Shown one piece after another: positions 39,151-51,505 of a DNA stretch of 64,000 bases. Under the pieces are notes generated by a model. The model was given only the letters and a program-made list of their open reading frames with translations. It had not been told where the DNA came from and made no database searches. Position 1 is the stretch's first letter. Each line of letters starts with the position of its first letter. Origin of the DNA: Climacteris rufus (Eukaryota > Chordata > Aves > Passeriformes > Climacteridae). The translations under genes and the position numbers were made by a program. The stretch is from positions 1,204,717-1,268,716 of the forward strand of contig VZRZ01002329.1 in NCBI GenBank assembly GCA_013398175.1, in the 5' to 3' direction.

Positions 39151-41934
39151 TTAAAAAAATGAATTTAGCCAGGATCTCAGTTTTTGCGGTGCTGCAAAGT
39201 CACAGTAGTCTCATTAGGAGTACTGCTGGCCAGGGTCTGGGCTGTTGTGTTCAAAAAGGAGAGGGGAGCAGAGCAAAGCACTAGAGGGTAAAATAATTTA
39301 TACACCAGTGCATGCAGTAAAGATTTTTTAATTACGATTACTCCAGATTTATACTAATGGAGGAAAAAGTAAAATTTTCAATTTTGTGACCTCTGCCCAC
39401 TGTTCTTTGTGCTCATCTGCAGGCTACTGGCATCCCTTGAAGCTGTCTCAAGCATCAGTTTGAGAAATGCATTTCCAAAGTGAGCTGAGATGGCAGACAG
39501 CTACAGGAAGGATTTTAACAGTTGTTAAAAAAAAGCAAAAAGGATGATGGAAGCAAGTCTCTTTGGGAAATAGCTTTACATATTTCATAGCACCTGGCTT
39601 AATAGCGGTGATGCCCAATCCATGTTAGCAGTCCCCAGGCACAGGAGAAACACAAATAGTGAGCAGCTGCTTTGTGGAGGCCACAAACACATCATCAAAA
39701 ATTAAAACAAAGTTCAAGGGTTGTATAATGGAGATTTACAGAGCTAACAGCAATACTTGAGCAGTTTTCACAAACCCCCATGCAGTCAGGCTCCTTTGAT
39801 GGGCTGCCTCTTGTCCTAATTTGATTCCCACTCCTAGGACAAAGCAAAAGAACCCCTGGAAGTTTTAGTTTTATATTCGGGAAGGGTTGTCACCTGGAAA
39901 CAACACAAACATATCCTGGGAAGACTGAAGAAAATCTAAGGGTCACATTATCTCCTTTGGAATTGTGGCTAAAAGAGTGAAATACGTGAGAAAAAGCTGT
40001 CCAAAAAGTGTTTGCACATGATTTTTCCCATTCCTTCTCACAAGTAAGGAACACAGGGCTTGTCCTTCAGTCTCTTTTGAACCTGAAGCTTTATGAATTA
40101 TTTGGGTTTTTGGTAAGAGAACCTTTTGAGATGCTCATCTTGGGTCTGCCTCAGGAATTCTTAAACTGGGGTAATCTACTTTCTTAGGGAGGGTTAAAAT
40201 AGAAGCAAATATTTCTCAGCTCTGCCTGCTCCTTCTGTCTCCTCCTGCATCCTCAGAGCAAATCAGTCCAGACAGTGCTGCTGAGGAAGAACAGGCACCA
40301 CAACTTCCCAGGATACAGCAGCATTGTTTCCACGCTGCACCTGCTCCACCAGGCTGTGAAATACAGGCATCAAAGCAATAATGCTGTTTTTATTGCCCTG
40401 AAGAGTGTGGATGCCTGATGGCAATGCTTTTGTGTGGGGGGAAAGGGAGAGGGAAGGGGATGCACAGCAGGAGCAAGGCAGGGAGGGAGCCCTGCTCGGG
40501 CTGCTGACATCCTCAGATGGCAGGTGAGTTTTGCAGTGCAAAATAACAGCAGTGCTGGGAAGATTCAGTGGGAAACAAACTGCTGATGAAGCACACGGGT
40601 TTGGAGCTCGGGAAAGTCAAGTGATAATGTGTTGTCTGGATGAATCTGTAGGTTTTTCTTTTCCAGGCTTACACCTTCAGTTAGAAATTGGCCCCAAACC
40701 AAATGGTCCAGGTCAAACAGGCCAAAATTTAAACAGGTTAAAATCAAATCTAGCTTTAATATACAAAAAGTGTAGCTCATCTTCACTGACATTTTCTTTC
40801 CTTTTTGTTTAAAAGGAACTGGATTTTTATGGGGCTGCTTTTAACTTTATTATTTTATTTGCTTTTTAAGTATGGCTGAGTACAGAATGCTTGAAACATG
40901 CACTGGAACCATATTAAACTTTAATGAATAAAGTGGTAGAGTACCAGAGGTTTAGTGTTAGGCTAAAAATGTTAGGTCTGAAAAGAGGAGTGCAGGTTTC
41001 CATTTTTATTTACTCACATAACATTAATAATTAATCTAGGTTTCTATTAAGGAAAACTTTATTGTTGAAAGAAGGGATAAAAACAGCATGCAGAGGGTCA
41101 GTGAGACCCATGTGACATGGGGTAGACTTGCTTAGTCACCAGCTCATGTGATAATGCAAACTTCAGAAAAACATACAAAGTTTTGCACAAGAATCCTTAC
41201 AGCTCTTTGTTTTTAGTGCCTGATTTCTTGCCAGCAGAATGAATAATTGCTAGCATTCTGCTTTTGTTGGTATTTCCCTATAGTCTAACATAGTCTGCAC
41301 CATCAAGAGGGGATTCAAACACCAGCAATGAATGAAAGCAGCTGCCATGGCACCTTTATTGTTTCTGTGATTTCATCAGCTGGCAGTGGATGGATGGAAC
41401 AAGATAAAGAAAAATCTCCACACTAAAAGCTATGAGGGGAGTTTAAAACTTTCTGAGTACCTGAGATGGTTTCAAATTCTGCTTCAGGTTTAAGTCAAAT
41501 GAGATGTTACTTTTCTGCTCTGAGCCATCCCAGTAGCTGCAAGTAGCACTGCTTATTGGTTTTGTTTCCAGGATGTTGACCTACAGCTCAGAAAAGGGGA
41601 ACCAGAATCCAATTTAGCCCTAGATGTGTAGAATAACAAAAAAACTTCATGCTACCCATGGGCAGGGTTATAGAGGCAGGAAAGCAGATCCTGTGCCTGT
41701 CACTATCTCCTTACTCAGAGGAGTGATGTATCACAGGTTATCTCTCTTCAGGTAACAGTCCCAAGGCATGGAAATGCCTCTTCTTTTCCAAGAGGCCACT
41801 TCAGTATCTCCTCAGAGAATTTTCCTGGCTGTAAATTTTAAGAAAGCAGTAAAATTGTAAAAGGAAAGACTAAGACTGTGATCCTGGATTACACCGTTGA
41901 GCCATGAAGATCATATAACTAGAATTATGGGAAG

Positions 41935-42095
41935 AAATAAATAGAAAATTGAGGCTGAACATCAGGAAAAACTTTCCAACAGTGAGAGCTACAAGACTAT
42001 GAAGGAGTCTCCCGTGGGAAAGAGTTGATGCTGTCAGTACTTGAGAGTCTCAGAACTGAGCTGGACAAAGTGTTCTGTGAGAAACATCCCAAAGA
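41935..42095 (+). mobile_element. Degraded CR1/L3-like LINE 3' region (sense)
   Basis: The stretch reads aggctgaacatcaggaaaaa, then a region resembling ctttccaacagtgagagct, then gaaggagtctcccgtgggaa, and later gagctggacaaagtg. This order of motifs (a 'hidden-in-3'-end' LINE pattern with a GTCTCCC core and CTGGACAAAG) is typical of the region before the 3' end of CR1 and L3 type LINEs. It is oriented like CA10. The copy is strongly diverged and the terminal octamer repeats are not seen. Assignment to a subfamily is not possible by eye. Confidence 0.6.
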
Positions 42096-42099
42096 AGTC

Positions 42100-43021
42100 T
42101 TGCAAACTAATCTATTTTTCCTCTTATACCCAAGGCACTCAGAAAGAATATGAAAGCCACTATGGCCTTGAGAGGAAGCCCCTGTTCCTTTGCTTTCCTT
42201 GTCAGTGATGCTTCTGAAGTTTGTTATTATATGAGGTTAAAAATATTCAGTTAAAAGATTTAGTTGCTCTCTCACTCTATCAAGTCTTCATAAACAAACT
42301 GGGACCTGTCAGTGTCTGATAGACGCAACACAGGGCATTTATTTTTCAATCAGAAATTTCTCTCAGCCCCACTTCATTTGTTTTTCCTAGAAACATAGGG
42401 CTTGTAACATTCATCTTAAATGTTTTAACCTAAAATGTTTAAGTGGACTCTATAGCATTTTTCAGAGCAATTTTTGTTGTTATTAATGACATTCCAGAAA
42501 CAGTTTATAATCATCTCCATGCATTTCTTTCAAGTTTGATTTTTCAGGTTGAGCCTCCTTAGCACAGGGTGTGACAGTTTCTATCTGGTTTTATTTTTAT
42601 TGCTGAATACAAATGTAGAGTTTGTCTGTGAATGTTACTGCTGCCCTGAAGCTCTGGTAGTTTTTTATGCTCTGTCTTTTTAATGATTATGTGTAGTTTT
42701 TCTTCCAAATGCCTCTTCTTCTGTTTACTGGAGTTGTGAAGTATTTACCAGCTTCATGAGATGTGACCGATGCATAAGGAGGAAAAGGGATTTGATTATT
42801 TAAATAGCATGGAAAAATATGCACACTGTCAAAACAAAGAGTGTAGGGTTGTATTCTCTCTTCCACTCTACAAATCAGGAGTAACTGCATTGGAAATAGT
42901 GGCGTAATATCTCTGCAGACTCAATTTAAATACCAGTTAAATCAGATCTCCCAATCTGATATACAAGAATACTGAGGTTTTAATGATGACATTTTAGTTT
43001 GAAAACTGTTTACCTTTTACT
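42100..43021 (+). other. CA10: CA10 intron between LINE fragment and LTR
   Basis: AT-rich intron with no recognised element. Short open frames, such as one of 67 codons on the minus strand at 42687-42890, have no family resemblance. Confidence 0.75.
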
Positions 43022-43243
43022 TGTGTTATGAACAAGTGTTTGGGACCGCTTGAAAAATAGCCAGCAAGGGTATGAGCAAAACCAGCTTTAATATTAAGTG
43101 AGAGCATGACGAAGTTCATTGGTAAGATTCACTCTACTCTTACAGGACAGTTAAGGTATACCCAGGAAAAACAAGCAACAACCAACTAAATAAAATCTAG
43201 CCAATCAAAACAGAAATGAACTGAGAACTATCTAGGGGAGGTA

Positions 43244-43259
43244 TGTGTGTGTGTGTGTG
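43244..43259. repeat. (TG)8 microsatellite
   Basis: Eight perfect TG units inside the AT-rich part of the probable LTR. Confidence 0.9.
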
Positions 43260-43309
43260 AAAAGAATAGTGAGAGCAAGGACAGAAAGGAATGTAGCCTA
43301 AAAGCTTAG

Positions 43310-43545
43310 CAGTGCTCAAACCTAACAGCACTTTCACTTAACTTATACCTTAAGCCTAACAGTTCAACACAGAAACAACACGTAATTTGTACCTAATGTA
43401 TGACTTAACAATTTAACAGATGAACAGCATTTAACATAAGACTTCTAAGTCAAACCTAGCAATTTAACAAAAGAACAACTCTTAACAGTACTTGGCTTAT
43501 AACTGTAACTTAACCTTACTCACTGGCCTAACTTACTGAGATATC
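43310..43545. repeat. Degenerate TTAAC-rich repeat in the LTR
   Basis: The motif ttaac, or the close form ctaac, recurs roughly every 10-30 bases over more than 200 bases (for example cacttaac, acttaacaatttaac, catttaac, tcttaac, aacttaacc). The spacing is irregular, so this is a motif-rich stretch and not a clean tandem array. On the element's own strand the motif reads GTTAA. It may be a remnant of an expanded short repeat in the U3 region. Confidence 0.6.
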
Positions 43546-46500
43546 TTGAGGCACTTAAACATCTAAGAAAGCAGCATTTCTCCCAGATTTGCTATAGCAC
43601 ATGCACACGTGTGCACACAGACAGAGAGAGTCAGGGCAAGGTACCTGTGAAAACTTCCCCTCAAAGGTCAGGGAAATATTCACTTTGGATGCCTTTGCCT
43701 TTCCCGATGGCCAAAGAATTGGGCCTCGAGCAGTGGGGGTACCGGCCCAGCACTTGTCATTGTTGGGGGATCCTCCAAGTGCAGCAAACTTGAGAGTTCC
43801 CAGCTCTGAGGCCCCACTCAGAGAGAGGTTCTGGTCACAGCTCTGGCCTGGAGGGCTCCAAGGCTCTCATTTTGGACCGCTGTTTACAGGGCCCCAAGAG
43901 ATGGACTTCAGTCATAACAGCGTCTCACCCTGGCCACAGCTTGGGTCGGCGCTTTCTTTGAAAGTGTCAGAACAGGGATGTTACACCACTCAGGGAAGAA
44001 AAACAGTTTTCAAGGCTGTTCCTGAGGAAAACAGTTCATTAGACAGCAGCAATTCCTGGGAACAGAGGGTGTTTCTGATAAGCTCAAGAAGAGCTGAGCC
44101 CAGGTACTGTTTGTCAAGGCCGAGGCCTAACGAGCCTTTCTCAGATCATGGTGTGGCCTGAAAAAGAGGGGGGAATGCACCACCACAAGCTGCTGTCAGC
44201 AAAGCTGGAAGTAATTAAAAGTGGCATAAAATATTTTCCAAATCCTTGTTACTTTCTTTCCTTTAACAACACTTCTTACAATCGGTTTCATTTTATGTGG
44301 ATTTTTTTTCAGTAATAATAGCATTTTCCTATTATTGTATTTATTATTCATAATTGTGGATATGAAACTGCACCAATTGGCGAGGATCGCGGGGAATGTT
44401 TTCATATCAAATGTGGTTTTAAAGTTTCCTTACTAAGCTGGGTATTTGGAGTTGATTGAAGTGTGCTGAGGTTGGGATTGGCTTGGGTCATTCAGCATAA
44501 ACTGAGCAACTCAGCTCAAAGTACTCCAGATTTATACCAGTGCAGCTGAGTTAATGATCTGATTCCTAAAGTGGGATTCATCTCTTGTGGTTGGAGGTGT
44601 TGAGTTTCGGTGAGGCTGCATCAATGCAGAGAGATGGGCATTTCCAGGAGTAATTCATCCCACCCTGACAGAGTCAAAAAAGATGGGTGAACAAATTTTG
44701 CACTCTAGGTACCCATCACCCTCCCCTAAATACAATGGTAGAGAAGACTATTAGTTTAAAGCAAGATAATTAGGTATTAAACAGCAAAATAAGATTATTC
44801 AGAATAAAAAGTAGCACAAACCATCTTCTCAGAAAAAAATCTTTTAGCCTTCATTTGGCTGATACTTATGCAACTGCAGAAGTATTTATACAGCAGACAA
44901 GGTAACTGGTGGAACTGGTTATCTTGGCTACCCCAGGTTCCAGCCTGGGTACCTGCACATGAGCACAATGCAGGACATGGTTATTGCAGCTCAAACAAGT
45001 CCTGCACACGTGTGCTGGGAGGTGCTGGTGTGACTGCACAGCCTGGGCTTAAATCCTGACATAGAAACATCTCTGAAATATTATGTAACTGCGAAAAAGG
45101 CCTTAGGTTGATTTAGTTTCGGTTTTTAAAATGATCCAGATTTTGTTTATTAATAATATTGTATCATTGCCGATGTACAGTGCAGTTTATAAGAAGACAA
45201 ACTGTTTATGTTTTCTTACAGTTATCTCAAGAAAAGAAAAGATAGCATTGAGGCTCATCTGATTATATTATACTTCTGTAGTTTAAAAGATTTTCCAATT
45301 TTATCTATTTATAAAATTACTTGAAGCTGAGGATTAAAGAGAAAGGTTTAAAGCAGAAAAGCTGATTTAAGACTGAAGATCTTTCTTAGCAGCATCCATT
45401 TAAAGTTAATCTTTGATCATCTGTGAAGCTGATTACCTAACATATAAAACCTATAAAAATTATCCTCTCTTTTATTATGCAATACAAATATTGTATTCTT
45501 TCAAATTCAGTTGATCATGAATAACATTCAGAAAATCTCTTAACAAAACATTAGTCAGAAATGTAACAGAGAGCTCCAAACACACCACGAGGACGGAAGG
45601 AGGGGCAGGACAAAGGGAAGCTTTGTCATTGTCACTCGCAGCAGTGAAATGCAATCCCAGGATCACAGAGAGGGCTTGTAAGGCAGAGTTCCTTCTCTCA
45701 AGATAGTGAAGGTTTTAATATTTAAACATACTTGACAGAGAATATACAAGAGGATCATGATAAACTCTTACAGTCTGTCTGTTGATTTCATGTGCTCTTC
45801 TGCCCAGATATGCAATACTCAAGATACTCCTCCACACATCATTGCCAAAGAAAAATGAAAAGTGTGTTCAGCTTGCCAGAGTTTCTCACTGGGCTTCCTC
45901 AATATTTGCTTCTTGCATTCCCCTCAGTAACTGTGATTTCAGCTAACTCTGTTTCTCTACTCCAGTTACCCACAACAGCACCAACATCCACCAAAGACCA
46001 TCCTGACAGTCCCTTAATAGCAGAGCTCTCAAAACTGCTCCACTGCGGTGACTCTTCTGAGCATTTCTGCCTCTGAGGAGGTTTACACAGAAAGTAGAAA
46101 AAGTTTCCTGAAGTTTTCACATCCTCAGACTTACTGTAAATGGAGGGGGTTTCATAGAATCTTTTGCTTTATTCCCAAAAACCAAAGAGGGGTGGGGATG
46201 CAGGGAAGAAGATGGGAAACAAAAGAAACCCAACTGATTATCAGAGAGCCATTTCTCAGTTTATAAATCACTTTGTTTCCATCCTTGCACTTTTATTTTA
46301 CACACATTTGGTTTGAATGATGGAAGAGCTTTAAAGTCGTCTCTGTTCCCATCAGTTGATGCACTGTGCCAAATAATATAGGTCCAGAACAGTATTGAGC
46401 AATTAAGAAAGCTGCTGGGGCATCTTGTTTTCTATACCTTCAGAGTGTTGTCTGTTGTTTTCATTTATAAAACAGAACAGAGGGCATGAAACGGAGGTTT

Positions 46501-48195
46501 GTTGTTACTTTAGCTGGAAAACAAAGTCTTTCTTGCCACAGATCAAGATTTCATGTTATCCAGATATGAAACCTTTCCATTCGATTTCTATATGAAGCTG
46601 TGCCAAGGTGTTTGTCATACCTTCTGTCACACAAACCCATCACATACTTACTTTTCATGTCTATTATGTGCCCTTTAGCATGAAATTAAGGGGCAGGCTT
46701 AGTCTTACACTTAGGCAAGCTTTGGACAACCATTGTGAGAAAAAAATTTCTCTTTTCAACATCTAATTTGGACAAAAAAGACAAAGTGTAGGATATTTCT
46801 GGGTAAAATGTGTCACTGGCAGATCAGCAATACCTTTTGCAAAGTGTTTTCACATTGTCTGAAATTGCACTGTTGCGATAATTCCAGATAAAACCACTTT
46901 GCTCATTAAACGTGGCTTGGCTGGCACAAAAATCTGTCCTGGGAAGTGCATTTTCTGAATTCAGGTACAATTAAAAAGGTTACCGAGGTGCAGAGATCCA
47001 GTCAAGGGGATCTTAACTGTGGGCAGTGAGGATAATGTACTGCTTACAGTGCTTAATCCCATGAAAAGATGGAAGAGGGGTTGCCAGGCAGGGTTTGTTG
47101 TTTTAAGAACTGAATTTTTCCTATGAGTAGGTCACTTTGCCTTTTTTTTTCATGCTTAATCTTTGTTTCTTTGTGATTTTAGTAGGCTTGGTATCAATGA
47201 GCATTAAATTCAATTTCATGGGGTTTGTGAGACCTATTTTCTCAGAAAATGCTTCTCAAGGCATAAAGTTACTGTCACATCAGAACAAAAATGAAAATGT
47301 ATCTCTGTTTTCTAAATGACTTGGACTGTTTAAAGAGTTCATGTTTTAAATAGCCCAAATAATTCCGTTGGCTTGCTTAGAGAAATAAAATCTAATTTAT
47401 AGTAATTAAAGCACATTAACCTGATTAAAAATTATCTCCATCATCCTGTATTTAATACCTAGAAGCTTTGCTGCTGGGACAGTATTGGTTTACGCTGAGA
47501 AGGGATTGCTCTGTTGAATAGGCAGGTTCAGCAGCAGATAAAACAGGGGAAACTGGAGAAGTTGAAAGTGAAAAAAAAGTTGGTAATTTTAGAAGTGGTT
47601 ATTTAATTCCCTGTGAGTTTATTTGACCAGCAATAAGAGTGGCATGGGAGAAAAGGAAGAGTATCCTTCAGAAATAGCTCTAAGTGCTGCAGGGTTTTTC
47701 CTGAGGTGACAACTGAAGGAAGGTCCTTGAGCATGACATAACTACAGCAAACTCCTGGAGGCTCAGGAAGCTCCATCCTGTTCTGGTACAGCTCTTTTAC
47801 AGTGACATTTAGGGGGAAACATCTGGCTCCAACTTCCTTGTCTGCACTGACAGCCAATACAACCGAAAAAAGGTGAACTGGGGTAGTGCCGAGATATTCC
47901 AGGAGGGTTGACTTCTGAACTCCAAAAGGAAGTTAAAATGTGTGAAAATCTGCTACTGCTGGTTTAGCACATGGTATTTTTGTAAGTGGAACAAACAAGT
48001 GGAAGTTGTGGAATACAGCACTAGAATTCCACTTCTTTAGGAAGGGGTGGTACTATGGGATCCTTCTGGAAGGAAGTGTATAAAAACCTGTGAGCTACTA
48101 CCTTGTGTTAAGTATGAGGCATAAGTAATGACCTGTTACCACAAAAAGTTCTAAATAGAGCAGGGATATTAATCTTTGTTAGTTCAGGAAGAGAG

Positions 48196-48208
48196 AAAAA
48201 AAAAAAAA
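48196..48208. repeat. Poly-A tract (13 A)
   Basis: Thirteen A after gagag. Simple sequence in intron. Confidence 0.72.
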
Positions 48209-49930
48209 CCCTTTAAACCTTTTAGATTCCCATTCTAACCTTCTGTATTCCTTTTGGAATTTAGATTTAGGCTTTTTTTCTCCTGTACACTAATAGAAGT
48301 TGTTGGAGCAGAATCACTACTACACTCCACCATTTTTGCATGCAAACCCGTATTATTCTTTCCAGAGGACCAAATTCTATGAATTAGATTCTGTGAATTA
48401 CAGCCTTGCAGTAACCTTGCAAAATCAGAGGCATTTCAAGTATCTGAGTGCAATTCAACCTACCATCTCATTAACTTGTTACTTGGAGAAGAGACAGCAA
48501 AGAGGTTGAAGATATTTTTACCATCTGCAGTTATCCACTAACTGTAACTCATGGTTCATGTTTCAAAGGAATGTAAATGACGCTTTTTGAGTGAATTGGG
48601 AGTTCATTAGTTGGAAACAATATGCCATTTCCCAGAGTCATAGACCCTAGGTAACACAGAGAGTAAACGGAGATACATAACCTCATAGGTACCTATTTTT
48701 TATTAGATTTCCGTTTCCAGTGACTACAAAAGCAAGTGCAGTGTACCATACTACCTTATAAACTTGAAGTATATTAAAAATAAATCATTCTCGTGTATCA
48801 TATGCTACTTTTTAAAGGAAAAATATGCATTAAAAAGATTTGTTCAATCATAGGTCTGCCTTCTAGCATCAGAGATCAATGTGCAGTCTGATTAAGTTGT
48901 GCTCTATAGATTTCTGCAGTCAAGTTCATCAAAGAACCCATTTCTCTTCCTCTAATGATGCTTGAACCTAAAGTTCTTCTCTGAAGTACTTTAATTTTCA
49001 CTTGGTCATTACAAGAAGACAGTGACTTAATGAACTGCAAATAGGAGAAGAAAGTAACATAAATCATTTTTGCATCCTTTTTTGTGGTATTAGCATAACT
49101 CTTCTTTCATCATTTTAATGCCTCCAGTGATTTCTGCACGTACAATGATAAAAATTAAATTATACTGAATTTTTTGCCATCCAGTGTACCAATAAAAATA
49201 TAAAATCATTAGAATAATCAAGATAAATTAATGTCAGCAAACTGTAATATTATTTTATATTGTGCTACAGTTACTGTTAGAGTGAGTTTCCTGCTGAGAT
49301 AAAAACCACTTAACATTTATCATAAATAATCAGTAAAAATTTGTAAACTATTCTTCTGTGAAACCTGCTCCCAAACACTTATTTGACAAATATAAGCCAC
49401 TGGTTTCTTTCCTTAGTGCTTCTGACTGGAGGTAGTGTTCAGGACTCTAAACTGAGATAGTCATTTAAGATGTTTTCTTTCTGGCCTCCTGTTTCTAGTT
49501 CTCGCTGTACATAGTTTTGTATAACCTTAAAAATCACGTTGCCATTGTATTTTTCTAAAATAGCAACTAAATCAGTCATGCCCAAGAAAATACCTGAAGA
49601 TGTAAAACCAAAATAAAAGCATGAATCACATCCAAAGGCAGTAGAAAGCAGAGTGAAAGGATAGAAACAATTACTGGTGTAACTTTTCTGGGTTTAGCGC
49701 ACTTATGCTGGTCTGGAATATGTTGCACTGTAGGTTTGGAGCCAGCAGCAAATGAGGCTGCTGGAAGATGTGCCTGACAACAAACAGGCTGATGTGCTTT
49801 GGAGGCAATGCAGGAGCAGAAGAACTTGGCCATGTTTGGTACATGGTGCAGCCCCAGCTGCAAAACTCCTGGGATTTTTGAGAGTCTCTTTGTTTTCAGC
49901 ATTTCTACAAATTTCCCACTGTAATTCTAT

Positions 49931-49983
49931 GCAAAAATCTGTACTATCTGTAAAAAAAAATCTGTGCAAAAATCTGTACTATC
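49931..49983 (+). repeat. Short tandem duplication, 35-bp period
   Basis: The 18-mer gcaaaaatctgtactatc occurs at 49931-49948 and again at 49966-49983. The intervening sequence contains a further aaaaatctgt, so the unit is itself partly repetitive. The exact copies point to a recent slippage duplication. Confidence 0.88.
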
Positions 49984-51466
49984 AATATAGAAAAGGCAAT
50001 GCCACATGGTAGAAGAGCTCTGTAGGAGAGTTACTTTTTCTTCAAAATAATGATACGAGTGAGAAGCACCTGCTCTTTGTTCCAAGGGAGATCTCAAAGG
50101 TGTCCTTGGTACTTCCAGAGAGAGGAACCACTCCTGCTGCCACCCTTCCCTCACTCACCCTCCTCATCCCCTCTGGGCTCTGAAACCAAAGGTGACATTT
50201 TCTCTGACAGTCTTTTTTTTTAATGATACACTAATTTTGCATCCCTATTTTTGTTACCACAATCTACTTATTAATGAAAAAAAATGTTTTCAAAATATTC
50301 AATTATTAGTATGTTCTCAGTACTACTGGAGTGCTTGTTTTAGCTCCTGAGGGTTGATTATAGGGGATGAGGTCCTTGCACTTGCCACATTCTGGAAATG
50401 TTCTGACATAAACATATAAATAAAATTAATATTTCGGGTCATTGGAGCTTCTTAACCTTTTAGAAGAAAATGAAATTAAAAGCTGGAATTAATTGCAAAT
50501 GAATGATTCAAAATTTTCATTTACACTTTTGCAGTATAATGGTTTGAAAACAGTAAATATTTTTAGCAGAAATGCTCAGTGAAAACTGAAATCAGTGGCT
50601 AAAAAGGGATTATATGTAACTTTTGGAAAATAAAGGATTTCTGAACTTGGCACTGCTGTACTTCACTCTATCTGAACAGCATCCTTCTAAAACCAGGATG
50701 GGGTGAAAATCACTGCAGTAGCTCTGCAAATGGGTCCCCCAGTGGCTTTAGGCATTTGTTATTAAACACCAAATAACACTTTGGATACTGAGCATCCTCC
50801 AAATGAAGGAATAAATCCTTAACTGGAAATCCTGGGCAATCACTTATACAGGTAGTTCTCCAACAATAATAACTGTTTTGCTTCATATGCTTTCATGTCT
50901 TTTATGCATTTTTTCCTTCATTTATTTTAGAAGATCTTATTTCAGCAGTAGCTCCAAAGGGAGCTATTGCACAGTATTAGGCAACAGAGGCAGCTTAGTC
51001 CCACTAACACACCTTTAAATATCGTGTGGTATTTTTGAACAAACAAAGCTGCTAAAGATTTCAGTTCAGCTTTGTGAAACTGGAGCAAATGCAGGATAAA
51101 GCAGTTCCTTGTTAGACTTCTCAGTTACAAAGAGCCAAATGCTGTTCCTCTTGCTACCACCTGGGATTTGCTGTAATAACCATCAGAGAAGGCAAAGAAG
51201 ATCTTTTGCCTTTTAATTACACACAAATCACTGGCATTATCCAGCTGTATTTAAGACTGGAATGTAATCCTAAAATATAATTTCCATCATGAAAAAATTA
51301 CCATTGTTCTTTTGTGTATTTTGTGCAAGGGAAGATTTTCCTTTAGCATTAAAATTTCATTTTCAGAAATACATGCAATTGCTATTAAATTAGTCCATGG
51401 TCACTGTTACCCTTAAAACCAAAAGTTTAGGAAGTTGCAGTTTTCTGTGTCACTCTGTAGTCATTT

Positions 51467-51505
51467 TCATAGAATGGCTTGGGTTGGAAGGGACCACCAG
51501 AGTTT
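51467..51505 (-). mobile_element. Very short CR1 3'-end remnant (antisense)
   Basis: The + strand tcatagaatggcttgggttggaagggacc is the reverse complement of the last bases of avian CR1 elements. Homology fades after about 39 bases, giving an extremely 5'-truncated insertion. Like the copy at 7781 it is antisense to CA10. Confidence 0.85.

Larger units (their letters stand above)
28729..41934 (+). other. CA10: CA10 downstream intron, middle part
   Basis: Plain AT-rich intron without a recognised exon, RNA gene or sizeable transposon. It holds homopolymers at 29316-29331 (T16), 30415-30429 (T15), 30777-30793 (A17), 38432-38445 (A14) and 39137-39150 (A14), and a purine-rich A/C stretch at 36329-36356. 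A degenerate 11-base repeat resembling tttttcagtat occurs at about 39036-39078. GC-richer sequence lies at 32880-33060 and 34660-34800. Short open frames look random. Confidence 0.82.
43022..44187 (-). mobile_element. Probable solo LTR of an endogenous retrovirus (antisense)
   Basis: The element begins TGTGTTATGAAC and ends CACCACA on the + strand, so it has short inverted TGTG/CACA ends as LTRs do. Read on the minus strand, it has a GC- and CpG-richer first part (U3-like, 44187 to about 43600), an AT-rich middle, an ATTAAA polyadenylation signal (complement of 43088-43093), and a final stretch ending TTCATAACACA. That ending resembles the R-U5 of avian ERV LTRs. No primer-binding site adjoins the left end, no polypurine tract adjoins the right end, and no gag, pol or env sequence was seen, so it reads as a solo LTR. 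Flanking five-base sequences (ttact and agctg) do not match. This suggests an old copy or slightly wrong ends. A 186-codon + strand open frame at 43601-44161 lies in the U3-like part and is considered non-coding. Confidence 0.62.
44188..51466 (+). other. CA10: CA10 downstream intron, between LTR and CR1 end
   Basis: AT-rich intron without a recognised exon. It contains an A13 run at 48196-48208, a 13-base imperfect duplication at about 48373-48399 (attctatgaatta then attctgtgaatta), and an 18-base direct repeat at 49931-49948 and 49966-49983. A small GC-rich island of sequence (attggcgaggatcgcgggga) sits in otherwise AT-rich DNA near 44378-44397. Nothing here resembles a gene. Confidence 0.8.

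Noticed and set aside
43601..44161. 186-codon open frame as a possible gene
   Set aside because: It lies within the U3-like part of an LTR, opposite to the element, and has no family resemblance.
43017..44192. Target-site duplication around the LTR
   Set aside because: The five bases on each side (ttact and agctg) differ, and shifting the ends by a few bases did not give a match.
46154..46180. tcatagaatcttttgc as another CR1 end
   Set aside because: The match is limited to about ten bases and is expected by chance in AT-rich DNA.
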